A DNA stretch of 32,750 nucleotides from Bacillota bacterium (GCA_021799435.1 JAJZAN010000031.1:1-32750), one strand, 5' to 3'; counted from the first letter of the stretch, positions 14,718-23,073 are shown. Program-made: numbers and translations. The notes: generated from the sequence alone by a model not told the origin.

Positions 14718-15878
14718 CTAACCCTGCACCCGGACTGGTGTCCAAGTGCGTCCGCCATTGACAGTAGTCCATAGCTTGGGGGCGGGCGACAGGTCGATCC
14801 ACCACCCGTCCTGCGGGTTGATGAAGAAGGGTTTGCCGGGACCAGGCGTGACCAGGTGGACGAAGGTGCGACCGCCGTTTACGGTCTTGAACAGTGCCGG
14901 CCGTGCACCCGCAATCGCTGCCCATTCGATCCAGCCGATCTTGGGCGTTATGAAGTTCGCCAGGTCGATGTAGCCTGGGCGATGCCACACGGGCACCCAC
15001 CGCTTGCCCCGAGTCCGATACAGGAGGGCATCCGCCACCTGTGTCTGGCTGCTCAGGGAAATCGTTTGATAGTTGGCGGCTAAAAAGCCGGTGCCATCCA
15101 CAAACTGGGGCGTTGCGATGGGCGCCGGTTTGATGGGTCCCACTGGCCCATGGGTCAGCCCCTTCGGGATGGACAGGAGAATGGGCGAGGCCTTTCCTGA
15201 CCTGATGCTCCACAATCCTGGCCCAGGTCCTGGAGATATGCTCGTACCCCATGCCTGGCTGGAACTCTCGACACCGACGGCGGTCATGGGAGACTCTGTC
15301 TGTGGGATGGGATTCGCTTTGTAGGAGAGGGATGCTTGCCGTGTTCCGGCATTGAAGGTCCACACCTCTTCGGCGAGATTGGACGGGCTAGTCCGGGCGG
15401 ACAGCACCAGACCGGCCAGAGGTGCAGTGGGCGTCGCGCTCCATTGGAGGAGCACGAGGCGTTTTTCGGGAGGGTAGATGGTGCGCTGCCAGAGCTTCCC
15501 CTGAGGATTTGCGGCCTCGACCACAATGGCGGACTTGGTCGTCCCGCGCGGAAACCCCTGCGGAAAGGTCACTCCCCAGGCCAGATGCCCGTGGTTTCCC
15601 ACGGAAAATCGGGTCCAAGGAAATTTCCCGAGCTTGATCCAATGCTGGCCATCAGTCTGGGTGTAATATAATGCGTCGTTGGTTCCGAGAGCCCATCCGC
15701 TCCGCATGGACGTCATCCGCAGCTCTTGGAGGCGTGGCGCTGGCAGGATAAATTTTTGAGTCGCGGCGGCAGACGCTGCCGCTTCTGGCAACAGAACCCC
15801 GGGTATTATCAAAACGATGCCGGCTAGCGCCAGTGCGGCGGCTCCGGTCCGTGTGGCAGTTGAGATTCGCATATCCAT
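14718..15878 (-). CDS. secreted Asp-box (BNR/YCF48-like) beta-propeller protein
   Basis: This protein (about 386 residues) starts with a signal peptide (MDMRISTATRTG, then a hydrophobic stretch to about residue 35 with an Ala-rich cleavage region). The rest is beta-rich and contains Asp-box-like turns, YTQTDGQHWIKL, KTVNGGRTFVHL and TTVNGGRTWTPV, the last at the very C-terminus. Such repeats close blades of sialidase-like and YCF48/Ycf48-type propellers. There are no sialidase catalytic residues I can recognise, so an extracellular binding role is more likely than an enzyme. ATG 15878 is preceded by AAGAAGGA with a nine-base spacer; in-frame ATGs upstream (15899, 15929) are alternatives. A relative with the same repeats and length lies at 23074-24273. 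Confidence 0.72.
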   Translation of the reverse strand: MDMRISTATRTGAAALALAGIVLIIPGVLLPEAAASAAATQKFILPAPRLQELRMTSMRSGWALGTNDALYYTQTDGQHWIKLGKFPWTRFSVGNHGHLAWGVTFPQGFPRGTTKSAIVVEAANPQGKLWQRTIYPPEKRLVLLQWSATPTAPLAGLVLSARTSPSNLAEEVWTFNAGTRQASLSYKANPIPQTESPMTAVGVESSSQAWGTSISPGPGPGLWSIRSGKASPILLSIPKGLTHGPVGPIKPAPIATPQFVDGTGFLAANYQTISLSSQTQVADALLYRTRGKRWVPVWHRPGYIDLANFITPKIGWIEWAAIAGARPALFKTVNGGRTFVHLVTPGPGKPFFINPQDGWWIDLSPAPKLWTTVNGGRTWTPVRVQG

Positions 15879-16303
15879 AAAGGGCAATCCTTCTTTCATA
15901 ATCTGGCGTATGTCCATCCTATGCGTCATGCAGCCCCTCGTCGAAACTTTAAACGCCGGTTAGGACCCAGAAGTCGCCAGGATCCTCAAGCGCGTCAGGC
16001 ACTGAGGGGAGCATACCCCGCTCAGCGAGCCGTCGAGAGACCAGGTGCCGCGATCTAAAGATTTCGCTGTGATGAATGATTGATATCGCATGTATCCCGC
16101 GAGTTGAATCTTGGCCACAGGCGCATTCACGGCATTTTTAGTTCCCTCGGCAGGTTGTGTGGGCACGAATGTGGAATACCGAACGCAAGTGCACGAGAGG
16201 AGGAGATTGGATGTCGGAGAAATGGTCCTCGGGCAATACATTTAGCGGGGGTCATGCGCAATAGCCCTTAATCAGCATCCCTCGCGTATAGGAGATATCT
16301 GCG
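15879..16303. other. Divergent intergenic region
   Basis: This 425-bp region lies between the propeller gene (minus) and the methyltransferase (plus). It holds a strong hairpin at 16002-16025 (CTGAGGGG against CCCC-G-CTCAG, one bulge) and one tiny open frame with a very good ribosome binding site (separate entry). A minus-strand open frame of 93 codons (15960-16241) does not look like protein. I find no convincing promoter by eye. Confidence 0.4.
16211..16264 (+). CDS. possible 17-residue small protein or leader peptide
   Basis: ATG 16211 follows GAGGAGGAG with near-ideal spacing and opens a 17-codon frame (MSEKWSSGNTFSGGHAQ) that ends at TAG 16264, 39 bases before the methyltransferase start. 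It has no resemblance I recognise. The strong ribosome binding site is the only evidence. It may be a leader peptide affecting the next gene, a microprotein, or chance. Confidence 0.3.
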   Translation: MSEKWSSGNTFSGGHAQ

Positions 16304-17047
16304 TTGCCGAAAGAATTTGGTCAGACCTATGACGGCACCATCTATCGGGCAGTGGGAAACTGGTTGGGGGAGCGGTACTTCGACTACGGATTTACCAAAG
16401 GCACCGCTCAGGAAGTCGACTTTCTGGTCGATTTGTTGGAACTCTGCAGGGGAGCCCGTGTCTTGGATGTCGGGTGCGGACCTGGGCGACATAGTGTCGA
16501 GCTGGCCCGGCGGGGGTATTATCCGATTGGCGTTGACATCTCGGACCGATTTGTTGAGATTGCTAATCGGATGATGGCCGATGAAGGGTTGGGCGGCGAA
16601 TTCCACGTTCTGGATGCCCGACTGATGGATTTCCAGTCAACGGCGGATGTGGCCATTTGCCTCTGTGAAGGAGCGTTCGGGCTTGCCGGCAGCGATGCCG
16701 CACACCGTCAGGTTCTGGACAATGTATATCGAGCGCTTCGACCCGGGGGCCGCTTGGTGTTGTCGGCCATCAACACCCCGCATGTGGTCCAACACTTGGC
16801 GGGTGATGACCGCTTTGATGCCAACACGGGGACAATCCGGGATGACGAGGTCATCGTGGGTTCCGATGGACTAGAGAGACAGGTCACTATCTATACGACG
16901 ACGTTTTCCTTCCGAGAACTGAGATTGTTGTTGGAGCGGTCGGGATTTGAGGTGATGGCCGGCTATGGCTGCAACGTCGGTCATTTCGAACGCAAGCCGC
17001 TGACGGTGGATGATGTCGAAATCATGATGGTGGCAAGAAAGGCCTAG
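16304..17047 (+). CDS. class I SAM-dependent methyltransferase
   Basis: This 247-residue protein has the Rossmann methyltransferase fold. Motif I is VLDVGCGPGRHS at 53-64, the acidic residue at the end of strand 2 is Asp78 (GVDIS), motif II/post is FHVLDAR, and motif III is ALRPGGRLVLSAIN. It resembles the small-molecule Methyltransf_11/25 group, with the N-terminal DYGFTKGTAQEVDFL segment common in ubiquinone/menaquinone-like and antibiotic-pathway methyltransferases. The substrate is unknown. The start is TTG 16304 with GGAG nine bases upstream. A clear hairpin follows the stop, so this is the end of its transcript. Confidence 0.85.
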   Translation: MPKEFGQTYDGTIYRAVGNWLGERYFDYGFTKGTAQEVDFLVDLLELCRGARVLDVGCGPGRHSVELARRGYYPIGVDISDRFVEIANRMMADEGLGGEFHVLDARLMDFQSTADVAICLCEGAFGLAGSDAAHRQVLDNVYRALRPGGRLVLSAINTPHVVQHLAGDDRFDANTGTIRDDEVIVGSDGLERQVTIYTTTFSFRELRLLLERSGFEVMAGYGCNVGHFERKPLTVDDVEIMMVARKA

Positions 17048-17050
17048 CGA

Positions 17051-17085
17051 GCAGCCAAGGAGCCGAGACCTCCTTGGCTGCTTTG
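17051..17085 (+). terminator. Probable Rho-independent terminator after the methyltransferase
   Basis: A perfect 12-bp stem (17051-17062 with 17070-17081, GCAGCCAAGGAG against its complement) encloses a seven-base loop four bases after the stop codon. The following T tract is short (TTTGGTT), so termination may be partial. Confidence 0.72.
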
Positions 17086-17113
17086 GTTCCTCGACGAAGC
17101 GTGGCGACAGTGT

Positions 17114-17461
17114 ATGAGGGTGTCAGGGGTGGGTTCCATTGGAGACGATGCATCTCTCTTTATTGATGGTGGGAATTGGCATCACAAAATACACTGGATG
17201 GTCTATGGGTATGACGAGGTCTGGTACCACCATCGAGCGTACGTGGATCCGAGTCAAGAGATTAGCCTCCGGGAATTAGAGCGGGACTACGGCCAAGGGG
17301 AGAAGTTTATCCCGACAGGACACACCGTGATTGGTCTGCCGGTATATGACACCCCGAGCGCTTTGGCGTTCGAACGACGCATGCATGTGGTATCCACCCT
17401 GCTGTTTCTTAAGAAACCTGACGGCCAGTTTATCGTCTACGTACTCAGTGGCGGCCCCTAG
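17114..17461 (+). CDS. hypothetical protein, aromatic- and histidine-rich
   Basis: This is a 115-residue open frame that I do not recognise. The N-terminal half is rich in Trp, Tyr and His (NWHHKIHWMVYGYDEVWYHH); a charged helical part (SLRELERDYGQGEKF) follows, and the end has two apparent strands (STLLFLKKPDGQFIVYVLSGG). No signal peptide or membrane helix is visible. The composition is protein-like. No good ribosome binding site precedes ATG 17114, so the start is uncertain, and an upstream terminator means it needs its own promoter. A small soluble domain is most likely. Confidence 0.5.
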   Translation: MRVSGVGSIGDDASLFIDGGNWHHKIHWMVYGYDEVWYHHRAYVDPSQEISLRELERDYGQGEKFIPTGHTVIGLPVYDTPSALAFERRMHVVSTLLFLKKPDGQFIVYVLSGGP

Positions 17462-17594
17462 CCCGGATCTGCCTCTCGCCGGAGCTGGCATGCACGGGTT
17501 GGCACCGAGTTCGTCGACGTGCGGACTCGCCACTTCACTAGTCTCGCATGGCCGCGGAGGATATCCGGCATAGACTGTCAGGGAGGGTGAATGA

Positions 17595-18356
17595 ATGTCT
17601 GATACGCGAGACGTTGTATACCAATCCATACCTGAAGCGATATCGGTGAGTATCGATCCGACACCGATCGTGCTGTCTCCGTCCACACACATGGCTATCG
17701 AAGACCATTGGAATCGGTTGATGGCTTCGGGAAAAACGTTCACCCGCGGAATCACTTACACGGTAACCTCCATGACACAGGAGGCCGGGGGCTTGCGCGT
17801 CACGGTGCAATCCACGGACTATGCCCATTACTTGGCTACGGTCCACGGCGTCATTGACCGTGAACGATGCCGAGTCATTCACAGTACCGGTGCCGTTATC
17901 ACGGCGAATTCCCACGTTCTTGTGGGAAAAATGGCGTCCTGGACTGCATGGGCTGGACGATGGCAGTTGTGTGGAGGTGGTCTTAGTGCGGAGGATTCGG
18001 ACGGGCTCCACATTGATCTGGAGCGGTCATTATTACGGGAACTGCGTGAGGAACTCGGTCTCACACAGGATGATGTGAAAGCCATCACTCCGTTATGGCT
18101 CAAATTCGGCGGGCCCTGGAACTTTCTGGTGGTGGTGTATGGAGTTTGGATTCGAGCGTCCCATGAGGAGTTCTTGCAGCGGTATACCCATTTCGCAAAA
18201 GCCACTTCTCAACAGGGGGAACTCCCTGAGTTTAGTGAAGTCTACCCGGTGTTCCTGGACGCAGCAACCATTCAGCAGTGGCTCTCACTCACGTCTCGAG
18301 ACCCCATGGTGGATTACCTTTCGGGGATTCTGCAACGGTTGCCAGGTAAAGCGTAG
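17595..18356 (+). CDS. NUDIX hydrolase-like protein
   Basis: The protein has 253 residues. The C-terminal part (about 95-250) carries a NUDIX box at about 127-156: GGGLSAEDSDG, then LLRELREELGL, which keeps the essential REL-REEL-G core that binds magnesium. The loop between the first glycine and the REL core is several residues longer than the canonical spacing, and the first conserved Glu is not at its usual place. NUDIX enzymes cleave nucleoside diphosphates linked to another group; the substrate is unknown. The N-terminal 95 residues (HWNRLMASGKTFTRG and VTVQSTDYAHYLATVHG) form an extra domain like that preceding the NUDIX fold in larger family members. ATG 17595 follows GGGAGGGTGA. Confidence 0.76.
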   Translation: MSDTRDVVYQSIPEAISVSIDPTPIVLSPSTHMAIEDHWNRLMASGKTFTRGITYTVTSMTQEAGGLRVTVQSTDYAHYLATVHGVIDRERCRVIHSTGAVITANSHVLVGKMASWTAWAGRWQLCGGGLSAEDSDGLHIDLERSLLRELREELGLTQDDVKAITPLWLKFGGPWNFLVVVYGVWIRASHEEFLQRYTHFAKATSQQGELPEFSEVYPVFLDAATIQQWLSLTSRDPMVDYLSGILQRLPGKA

Positions 18357-18518
18357 GTCCTTAGGGCCGGCACTGGCTCCAAGCGGCCCCGCTTTCCCAT
18401 GAGCTCTATACTGGTAACTAGGGTAAATGGCGGACTTACTGGGGCGTCGGCTCCAAAAGACCGGGGCCCGCACAGGGTTCGACTAGGCTTTCTGGGACGC
18501 CTCTGCATGGACAGCGGG

Positions 18519-19334
18519 TCATGCCAGCATCCGAGATACCATTTGGGCTACGGCGCTGGCTGCCGCTTCTGGGTACTCCACTCCGTAGATGTCGGCTAGT
18601 TCCGGCCCATAGCGCGCCATCATGGCCATGAGAGCAGCCAATGATTGGGCAAGCAGCGGAGACTCCAAAGGAGTGACCGTGTGAGCGAGGTCCCGAAGAA
18701 CGGTGTCCGGCAAGTCCTCGTGCACTTTAGACCAGCCCCAGTCCGCACGGGTTGGGTTGTGAGCCAATCGCCAGGCTTTGAGAAACAAGGTGCGGCGACT
18801 CTCAATGAACCACAGAGCTGTCCAAAGTTGCTGGCGCAACAGGTACTTGGCGCATAAGGGGCTTCCGATCCAAAACAGGCGCAGCGCGTCGTCCAGGGGA
18901 TCGGAATGAATATCTAGGTCCGCGTGCCATGCGCGATCCACATCCGCCGCGTTTTCGGAAGCCGTCTTCCACAGCAGGAGCGCGTCGGACGTCTCCATGC
19001 GGCGTACATCCACCAAAGTCAGGTCTAAGTACACGCCGGTTTCATACAGGACGGCATAGCTGACAGTTGACGGGTCGCCCCATTGGTGATCGAGGTCGAG
19101 AATCGCGTGCTGTGAGATGGCTGAAATCTGGTGCCGATTGGCCCAAATGTCGGCCGTATAGTAGGGATCGACGCCGACGATCAAGTCGATATCCGAATAG
19201 GCGTCGCCGGTTCCTTTGGCCAAGGATCCGGTGAGGCTCACTGCGCGGACACCCGGCTCGCGCTTGAGGTTTGCGAGCACCCGGGACACCACCTGGTGTT
19301 GCGGTTGTATGGACTCGTCGTCCTTAAGGTCCAA
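18519..19334 (-). CDS. nucleotidyltransferase-domain protein (aminoglycoside adenylyltransferase-like)
   Basis: This 271-residue protein has an NTP_transf_2-type catalytic core: SLTGSLAKGTGDAYSDIDL with Gly36-Ser37 and the metal-binding Asp48 and Asp50, and a third Asp104 in VYLDLTLVD. An alpha-helical C-terminal domain (about 130-270) follows, as in streptomycin/lincosamide-type adenylyltransferases. The family transfers AMP or another nucleotide to small molecules; antibiotic modification is one possibility, not shown. The start TTG 19334 lies right after GGGGTGACGAGG; spacing is tight, so the exact start is unsure. It is convergent with the NUDIX gene, with a 160-base gap that holds only a weak hairpin (18364-18369 with 18384-18389). 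Confidence 0.78.
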   Translation of the reverse strand: MDLKDDESIQPQHQVVSRVLANLKREPGVRAVSLTGSLAKGTGDAYSDIDLIVGVDPYYTADIWANRHQISAISQHAILDLDHQWGDPSTVSYAVLYETGVYLDLTLVDVRRMETSDALLLWKTASENAADVDRAWHADLDIHSDPLDDALRLFWIGSPLCAKYLLRQQLWTALWFIESRRTLFLKAWRLAHNPTRADWGWSKVHEDLPDTVLRDLAHTVTPLESPLLAQSLAALMAMMARYGPELADIYGVEYPEAAASAVAQMVSRMLA

Positions 19335-19492
19335 TCCTCGTCACCCCTCGAAACAAGTCCTTCAAACATTCGCCAGGCCGGGGGCAAATCCTCCCGCCCG
19401 CTTACCGTCGCCGGATTTGGGAAGAGGCCGCAAGGTAGCCATTGGGGAGGAAAATCGTTGGAAACCGCGAACCCTCGACAGGGGGGAGACGA

Positions 19493-19987
19493 GTGCCATT
19501 CACGTTTCGCACCATAAATGCTGTGGGCGATCGAGACTACTTCGTACCGTTTCGGAGAGATGCGTCGCGCATCAGCTTCGGTCACGCAGCCACATTCGAC
19601 GAACAGGAGTATCGGGACCTCATTGAAGCCAGAACGAGGGAATTTCCGGATGGCTATGTCATGGTGGAACTAGATGGGCGGGTTGTCGGACAAATTGAAA
19701 TGCATCCTCGAGAATTCGAGGGACGAACGATTGGTTTTGTGAGCCTGCTTTATCTTATTCCCGAACTGCGAGCGAAAGGCTATGGCATGACCTTAATCCA
19801 CTATGTCGAAGATGTCTTTCGGCGCCATGGGGTGCCCGAATATCATCTGCGCGTTTCCCCGACAAATAAGCCTGCCCTGCGTTTTTATAAGAAGTGCGGA
19901 CTCGTTAAGATTCGGGAAGAGCGGCATCAGCACGCGATGTGGCGTTTGGGGAAGCCCATTGAATCGGGTCGTATGCCACACCCCTAA
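19493..19987 (+). CDS. GNAT-family N-acetyltransferase
   Basis: This 164-residue protein is a single GNAT domain. The acetyl-CoA loop is LIPELRAKGYGMTLIHYVED (RxxGxG-like), with the preceding strand FVSLLY. The C-terminal strand-helix YHLRVSPTNKPALRFYKKCG is the classic N-x-x-A-x-x-x-Y motif of small-molecule acetyltransferases. The substrate is unknown. The open frame begins at 19442, but GTG 19493 is preceded by GGGGGGAG with good spacing, and the residues after it (PFTFRTINAVGDRDYF) look like a GNAT start. It is divergent from the nucleotidyltransferase. Confidence 0.85.
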   Translation: MPFTFRTINAVGDRDYFVPFRRDASRISFGHAATFDEQEYRDLIEARTREFPDGYVMVELDGRVVGQIEMHPREFEGRTIGFVSLLYLIPELRAKGYGMTLIHYVEDVFRRHGVPEYHLRVSPTNKPALRFYKKCGLVKIREERHQHAMWRLGKPIESGRMPHP

Positions 19988-20093
19988 GGGCGTTCGCGAG
20001 GGCGCCTTGCCCAAGATGTCCCGCAGGAGATGCCGGCCCGCACGTGGAAAGTCAATGGGAGCGCACTGTGTACGAAAATGAGGAGTGAACGCT

Positions 20094-20819
20094 GTGACCG
20101 CCATGATTCTCGCAAGTTATCACTTCTATACCAATCCCAATCTATTTTCGGTCGAGGACGACGTGACGACGGAGCAACGCCAAGACGACATTGCCGAGGT
20201 GGTGGGCTGCCTGACCGGATATCGTCCCACACATGTGGCGGTCGAAGTGCCCCAATCAGATCAGGCGCTCTTGGATCGGCAGTACGCGCAATATCTGAAG
20301 GGGCAGTGGGCTCTGCCTCCCTCTGAGCGCTATCAGCTTGGGTTTCGCGTGGCAGAGGCCATGGGCCTCTCTCAGATCCATGCCATCGACTTCCAGAACG
20401 AGTCCGAGACGCTCACCATCGGCGACGTCTTTGCGTGTGCCCGCCAGTATAGGCCGGATCTGTTTGCGCTTTTGAATGAGGGTGGAGAGCAGAGGCGTCA
20501 AGCGATGCAAACACGCATCCAGAACCAATCTGTGCGCGAGGTCCTGCGGTGGCTGAATCAGCCGGAAGAGCTAACCGCTGTCATGCCGTTTTACATGGCT
20601 ATGACGCAGATACGGGATGCCGATGACCGTCGTGTAGGTCTGGACTGGGTGGCCACCTGGCAAGCCCGTAACCTGGCCATTTACGCGAATCTCCGGGACC
20701 GAATGAAGCCGGATGATCGGTGACTCGTCATCTATGGCGCAGATCATGCAGCGCCTTTGCTGCAGTTGTTGCGGGATAGTGACGGGGTTGATATCGTGCC
20801 GGCAACGGCCTACTTGTGA
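20094..20819 (+). pseudogene. DUF5694-family gene interrupted by an in-frame TGA
   Basis: The protein begins MILASYHFYTNP and EDDVTTEQRQDDIAEVVGCL, then THVAVEV, matching the DUF5694 family of unknown function (TraB-like fold). The frame meets TGA at 20721-20723 after MKPDDR. The very same frame then continues for 31 codons as LVIYGADHAAPLLQLLRD, ending at PATAYL and TGA 20817-20819. LVIYGxxH near the end and a final Tyr-Leu are what complete members show, so the TGA replaces one residue of an otherwise intact gene. It could be a recent nonsense mutation, a sequencing error or read-through; the base after TGA is C, a leaky context. GTG 20094 has GAGGAG eight bases upstream; ATG 20103 is the alternative. 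Confidence 0.72.
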
Positions 20820-20894
20820 CATGCTGCCCTCGGTTAGGGCGAGGGTCGTGGGCTTAGCCTCTGGGTGCGACGCGTTATCTTGAGGAGGAGGAAC

Positions 20895-21395
20895 ATGAAG
20901 ATTCGGCAAATCACGGAGGCCGATGCGGCCGCATTTTTGGCCATGCAGCAGGGTCTCGATCTCGAGACGGACTTTATGTTGATGGCGCCCGGTGAGCGAA
21001 ACAGCACCGTCGACCAACAACAGGATAGAATCCGGAGACTCCTCGCCGACGGTCGGTCCATGACATGGGTGGCGGAAGATGGTGCCGAACTAGTCGGCGC
21101 GCTGACACTGCGGGCGCAGGCCCCGTGGAAGATTCGTCATACCGGGCACATCGTCGTCGGCATTCGCGCCGGATACCGCGGCCAAGGCATTGGATCGCAA
21201 TTGTTCGACCACATGGAGACCTGGGCTGAGGCGCATGAATTTCACCGACTGGAACTTACGGTGGTGGCTCGAAACCGCATAGCCCTCAATCTGTACCTCA
21301 AACAGGGGTATGTCATTGAGGGCCTGCGTCAGGACAGTATTCGTCAACCGGATGGACACTGGGACCACGAGTATGCCATGGCCAAGCTAATCTAA
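20895..21395 (+). CDS. GNAT-family N-acetyltransferase
   Basis: This 166-residue single-domain acetyltransferase starts KIRQITEADAAAFLAMQQ. It has the acetyl-CoA loop GIRAGYRGQGIGSQLFDHM and the motif RLELTVVARNRIALNLYLKQGYVIEG, which is close to RimJ/RimL or YhhY-like enzymes. Family members acetylate protein N-termini, amino acids or small molecules; which applies here is unknown. ATG 20895 follows a near-perfect GAGGAGGAGGAAC; the longer open frame from 20865 has no ribosome binding site. Confidence 0.9.
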   Translation: MKIRQITEADAAAFLAMQQGLDLETDFMLMAPGERNSTVDQQQDRIRRLLADGRSMTWVAEDGAELVGALTLRAQAPWKIRHTGHIVVGIRAGYRGQGIGSQLFDHMETWAEAHEFHRLELTVVARNRIALNLYLKQGYVIEGLRQDSIRQPDGHWDHEYAMAKLI

Positions 21396-21629
21396 TTAAA
21401 GTATAGGAACCGCGTCGAGGGGACGATGGGTTCTCCGCTTCAGATGGCGATTCCCGCCGGGGATCGGCCAAAAATGGGGTTCCTAGGGGCGGGCCAAATA
21501 GATACGGGTGATGCCTTGAGAGGGCCGATCGTTGCTATGGTGTCCGTCCAAGGGCCCTTAAGACGGCGCGGTCTAGAACGTCGAGTCACCGGAATAGATC
21601 AAACAATACGGTGCGAAGGAGATGTTCTT

Positions 21630-21851
21630 ATGACCTTCCTGGCCCTTATGCTATTGATAATTCTGGCCGTCTTTGTTATCCCAGCCATATTTAGGTGGCT
21701 TTGGAACATCACGTGTCCACAAGTCTTCAATTTATCCGAGATCACTTATTGGCAGGCGTTTCGGTTGCTGCTCTTGGCGGGCTTGCTGTTTGGGGGAGCT
21801 CATTTCGCCACACAAACTGGGTCTGGCCCGGGAACGTCATTTCAGTTGTAG
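21630..21851 (+). CDS. small membrane protein
   Basis: This 73-residue protein has two hydrophobic helices (about 3-20 and 43-60). Between them is FRWLWNITCPQVFNLSEITYWQAFRLLLLAGLLFGG, quoted here only by its key parts: W-N-x-T-C-P, I-T-Y-W-Q-A, and L-L-L-x-G-L-L-F-G-G. A similar layout of a conserved WN, ITFWQAxGLLLL and LFGG occurs in small uncharacterised membrane proteins of several phyla. Function is unknown. ATG 21630 is preceded by AAGGAG with an eight-base spacer. The 234 bases upstream hold no recognisable gene. Confidence 0.65.
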   Translation: MTFLALMLLIILAVFVIPAIFRWLWNITCPQVFNLSEITYWQAFRLLLLAGLLFGGAHFATQTGSGPGTSFQL

Positions 21852-21942
21852 TCCGAGCCGTGGGGCGGGACGGAAAGGTTACCGGAGCAAGGAAGAGCCC
21901 CGCCTGCTAGGGTCGAGAATGGTTCATAGATGAGGTGCATAA

Positions 21943-22857
21943 GTGCAGAGTCTCTTTCGCGTCGAGCCCTATCGGTCTGGTGATGAGGCGTTGTGCCGCG
22001 ACTTGTTGAAGAGCGTCTTTGGCGATGACAGCCTGTCGCGCGCCTATTATCAGTTGCATCCCGATCGGACGTTAGTGGCGCTGGCGGGGGACCGGGTGGT
22101 CGGCCTAGCGAGCGTCTGGGATAACCCGAATCACCCCTACGCCTCGCGATGCGGCGTGGTGGTGCTCCCCAGCTTCCGCCGACGGGGGATTGGGACTCTC
22201 CTCTGGGGTGCAGTCATCCAGCGGGATACAGAGGACCGCCCGCTCGTGACGGCCTTGTGGGAGACGCAGTGGGCGGGCTATCAGTTTGCCATTCGGTGCG
22301 GGTTTCGGGAGATCCGGCGGACGCATGCTCCCATGATGGCCATCAATCAGGTGGATGCACCCTGCGCCGATGTGGAGGAGTGGTTGGCGAAGGAGGGTTA
22401 CCGGCTCGTGCCATACCGAGACGCCGATAAGGCGGAACGTGGGCTCATGGCGGAATTGCTCCGGAAGGCCTACGCGGCCACTCATACGGCAAACCCGCTT
22501 GGTCCCTTCTCCGCGGAGGAGTGGTCCGCACGCGCGTTTCCCGACGACTTGCTCCCGTGGGGGAGTTTTGCGGTCATGGACGGGGATGTCTGTATTGCGG
22601 CGGCACTGCTCCACAGCGGCGGGAGCGCCGCTGAAGTCGATCTCGGCTGGCGAGGGGTGGCGGAAGCCTACCGGCATCACGCGCGCGCGCTTATAGTGGT
22701 AATGACGGCGCGCCAAATGGAGGAGGCGGCTCGCCGCGGGTTTGAACAGGTGCGGTTGGAGTGCGATTCGACGGATCCGTGGAGCCGGGACGTCTTGGAC
22801 CGCTTTCCGTTCCGGCCGGCTCCGACGTGGATTACGTTGCGACGCGGTGGGTTGTAG
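21943..22857 (+). CDS. tandem GNAT-family acetyltransferase
   Basis: This 304-residue protein is built from two GNAT-fold halves. The first has a complete acetyl-CoA loop, VVVLPSFRRRGIGTLLWGAV, after the strand RTLVALAGDRVVGLASVW. The second half (about 150-300) keeps the fold (SFAVMDGDVCIAAALLH, VDLGWRGVAEAYRHHARAL) with a less regular loop, and may serve substrate binding or dimer-like packing. This arrangement matches mycothiol-synthase-like and other double-GNAT proteins; the substrate is not evident. GTG 21943 has GATGAGG upstream. A small hairpin with a T run follows the stop. Confidence 0.83.
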   Translation: MQSLFRVEPYRSGDEALCRDLLKSVFGDDSLSRAYYQLHPDRTLVALAGDRVVGLASVWDNPNHPYASRCGVVVLPSFRRRGIGTLLWGAVIQRDTEDRPLVTALWETQWAGYQFAIRCGFREIRRTHAPMMAINQVDAPCADVEEWLAKEGYRLVPYRDADKAERGLMAELLRKAYAATHTANPLGPFSAEEWSARAFPDDLLPWGSFAVMDGDVCIAAALLHSGGSAAEVDLGWRGVAEAYRHHARALIVVMTARQMEEAARRGFEQVRLECDSTDPWSRDVLDRFPFRPAPTWITLRRGGL

Positions 22858-22885
22858 AAAATTTTCCGACACGTAGTGGCATGGG

Positions 22886-22907
22886 GGCCCGGCACCCGGG
22901 GCCTTTT
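22886..22907 (+). terminator. Possible terminator after the tandem GNAT gene
   Basis: GGCCC at 22886-22890 pairs with GGGCC at 22899-22903, with two more inner pairs and one bulge, followed by TTTT. The stem is short but GC-only, and lies 29 bases past the stop. Confidence 0.45.
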
Positions 22908-23073
22908 GGGACTATCGCGAGCCGCCTGCGTCGACGGCCTTCAGCCTGGCGCTGTTCGGGTGGCCGGTGTCTATCCCGCATCTTGCGGCATGCTCTCTTA
23001 ATCCGCGGGTGTAACGGCATGCCTGCCGTGTCGTTATACCAGGGAGTGGCACAGCGAAGGGAACGGGACACCG

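Noticed and set aside
14623-15363. 246-codon minus-strand open frame inside the propeller gene
   Set aside because: It is an alternative phase of the same strand; only the longer frame has the signal peptide and the Asp-box turns.
15960-16241. 93-codon minus-strand open frame in the gap before the methyltransferase
   Set aside because: It has no ribosome binding site, no family resemblance and overlaps a hairpin.
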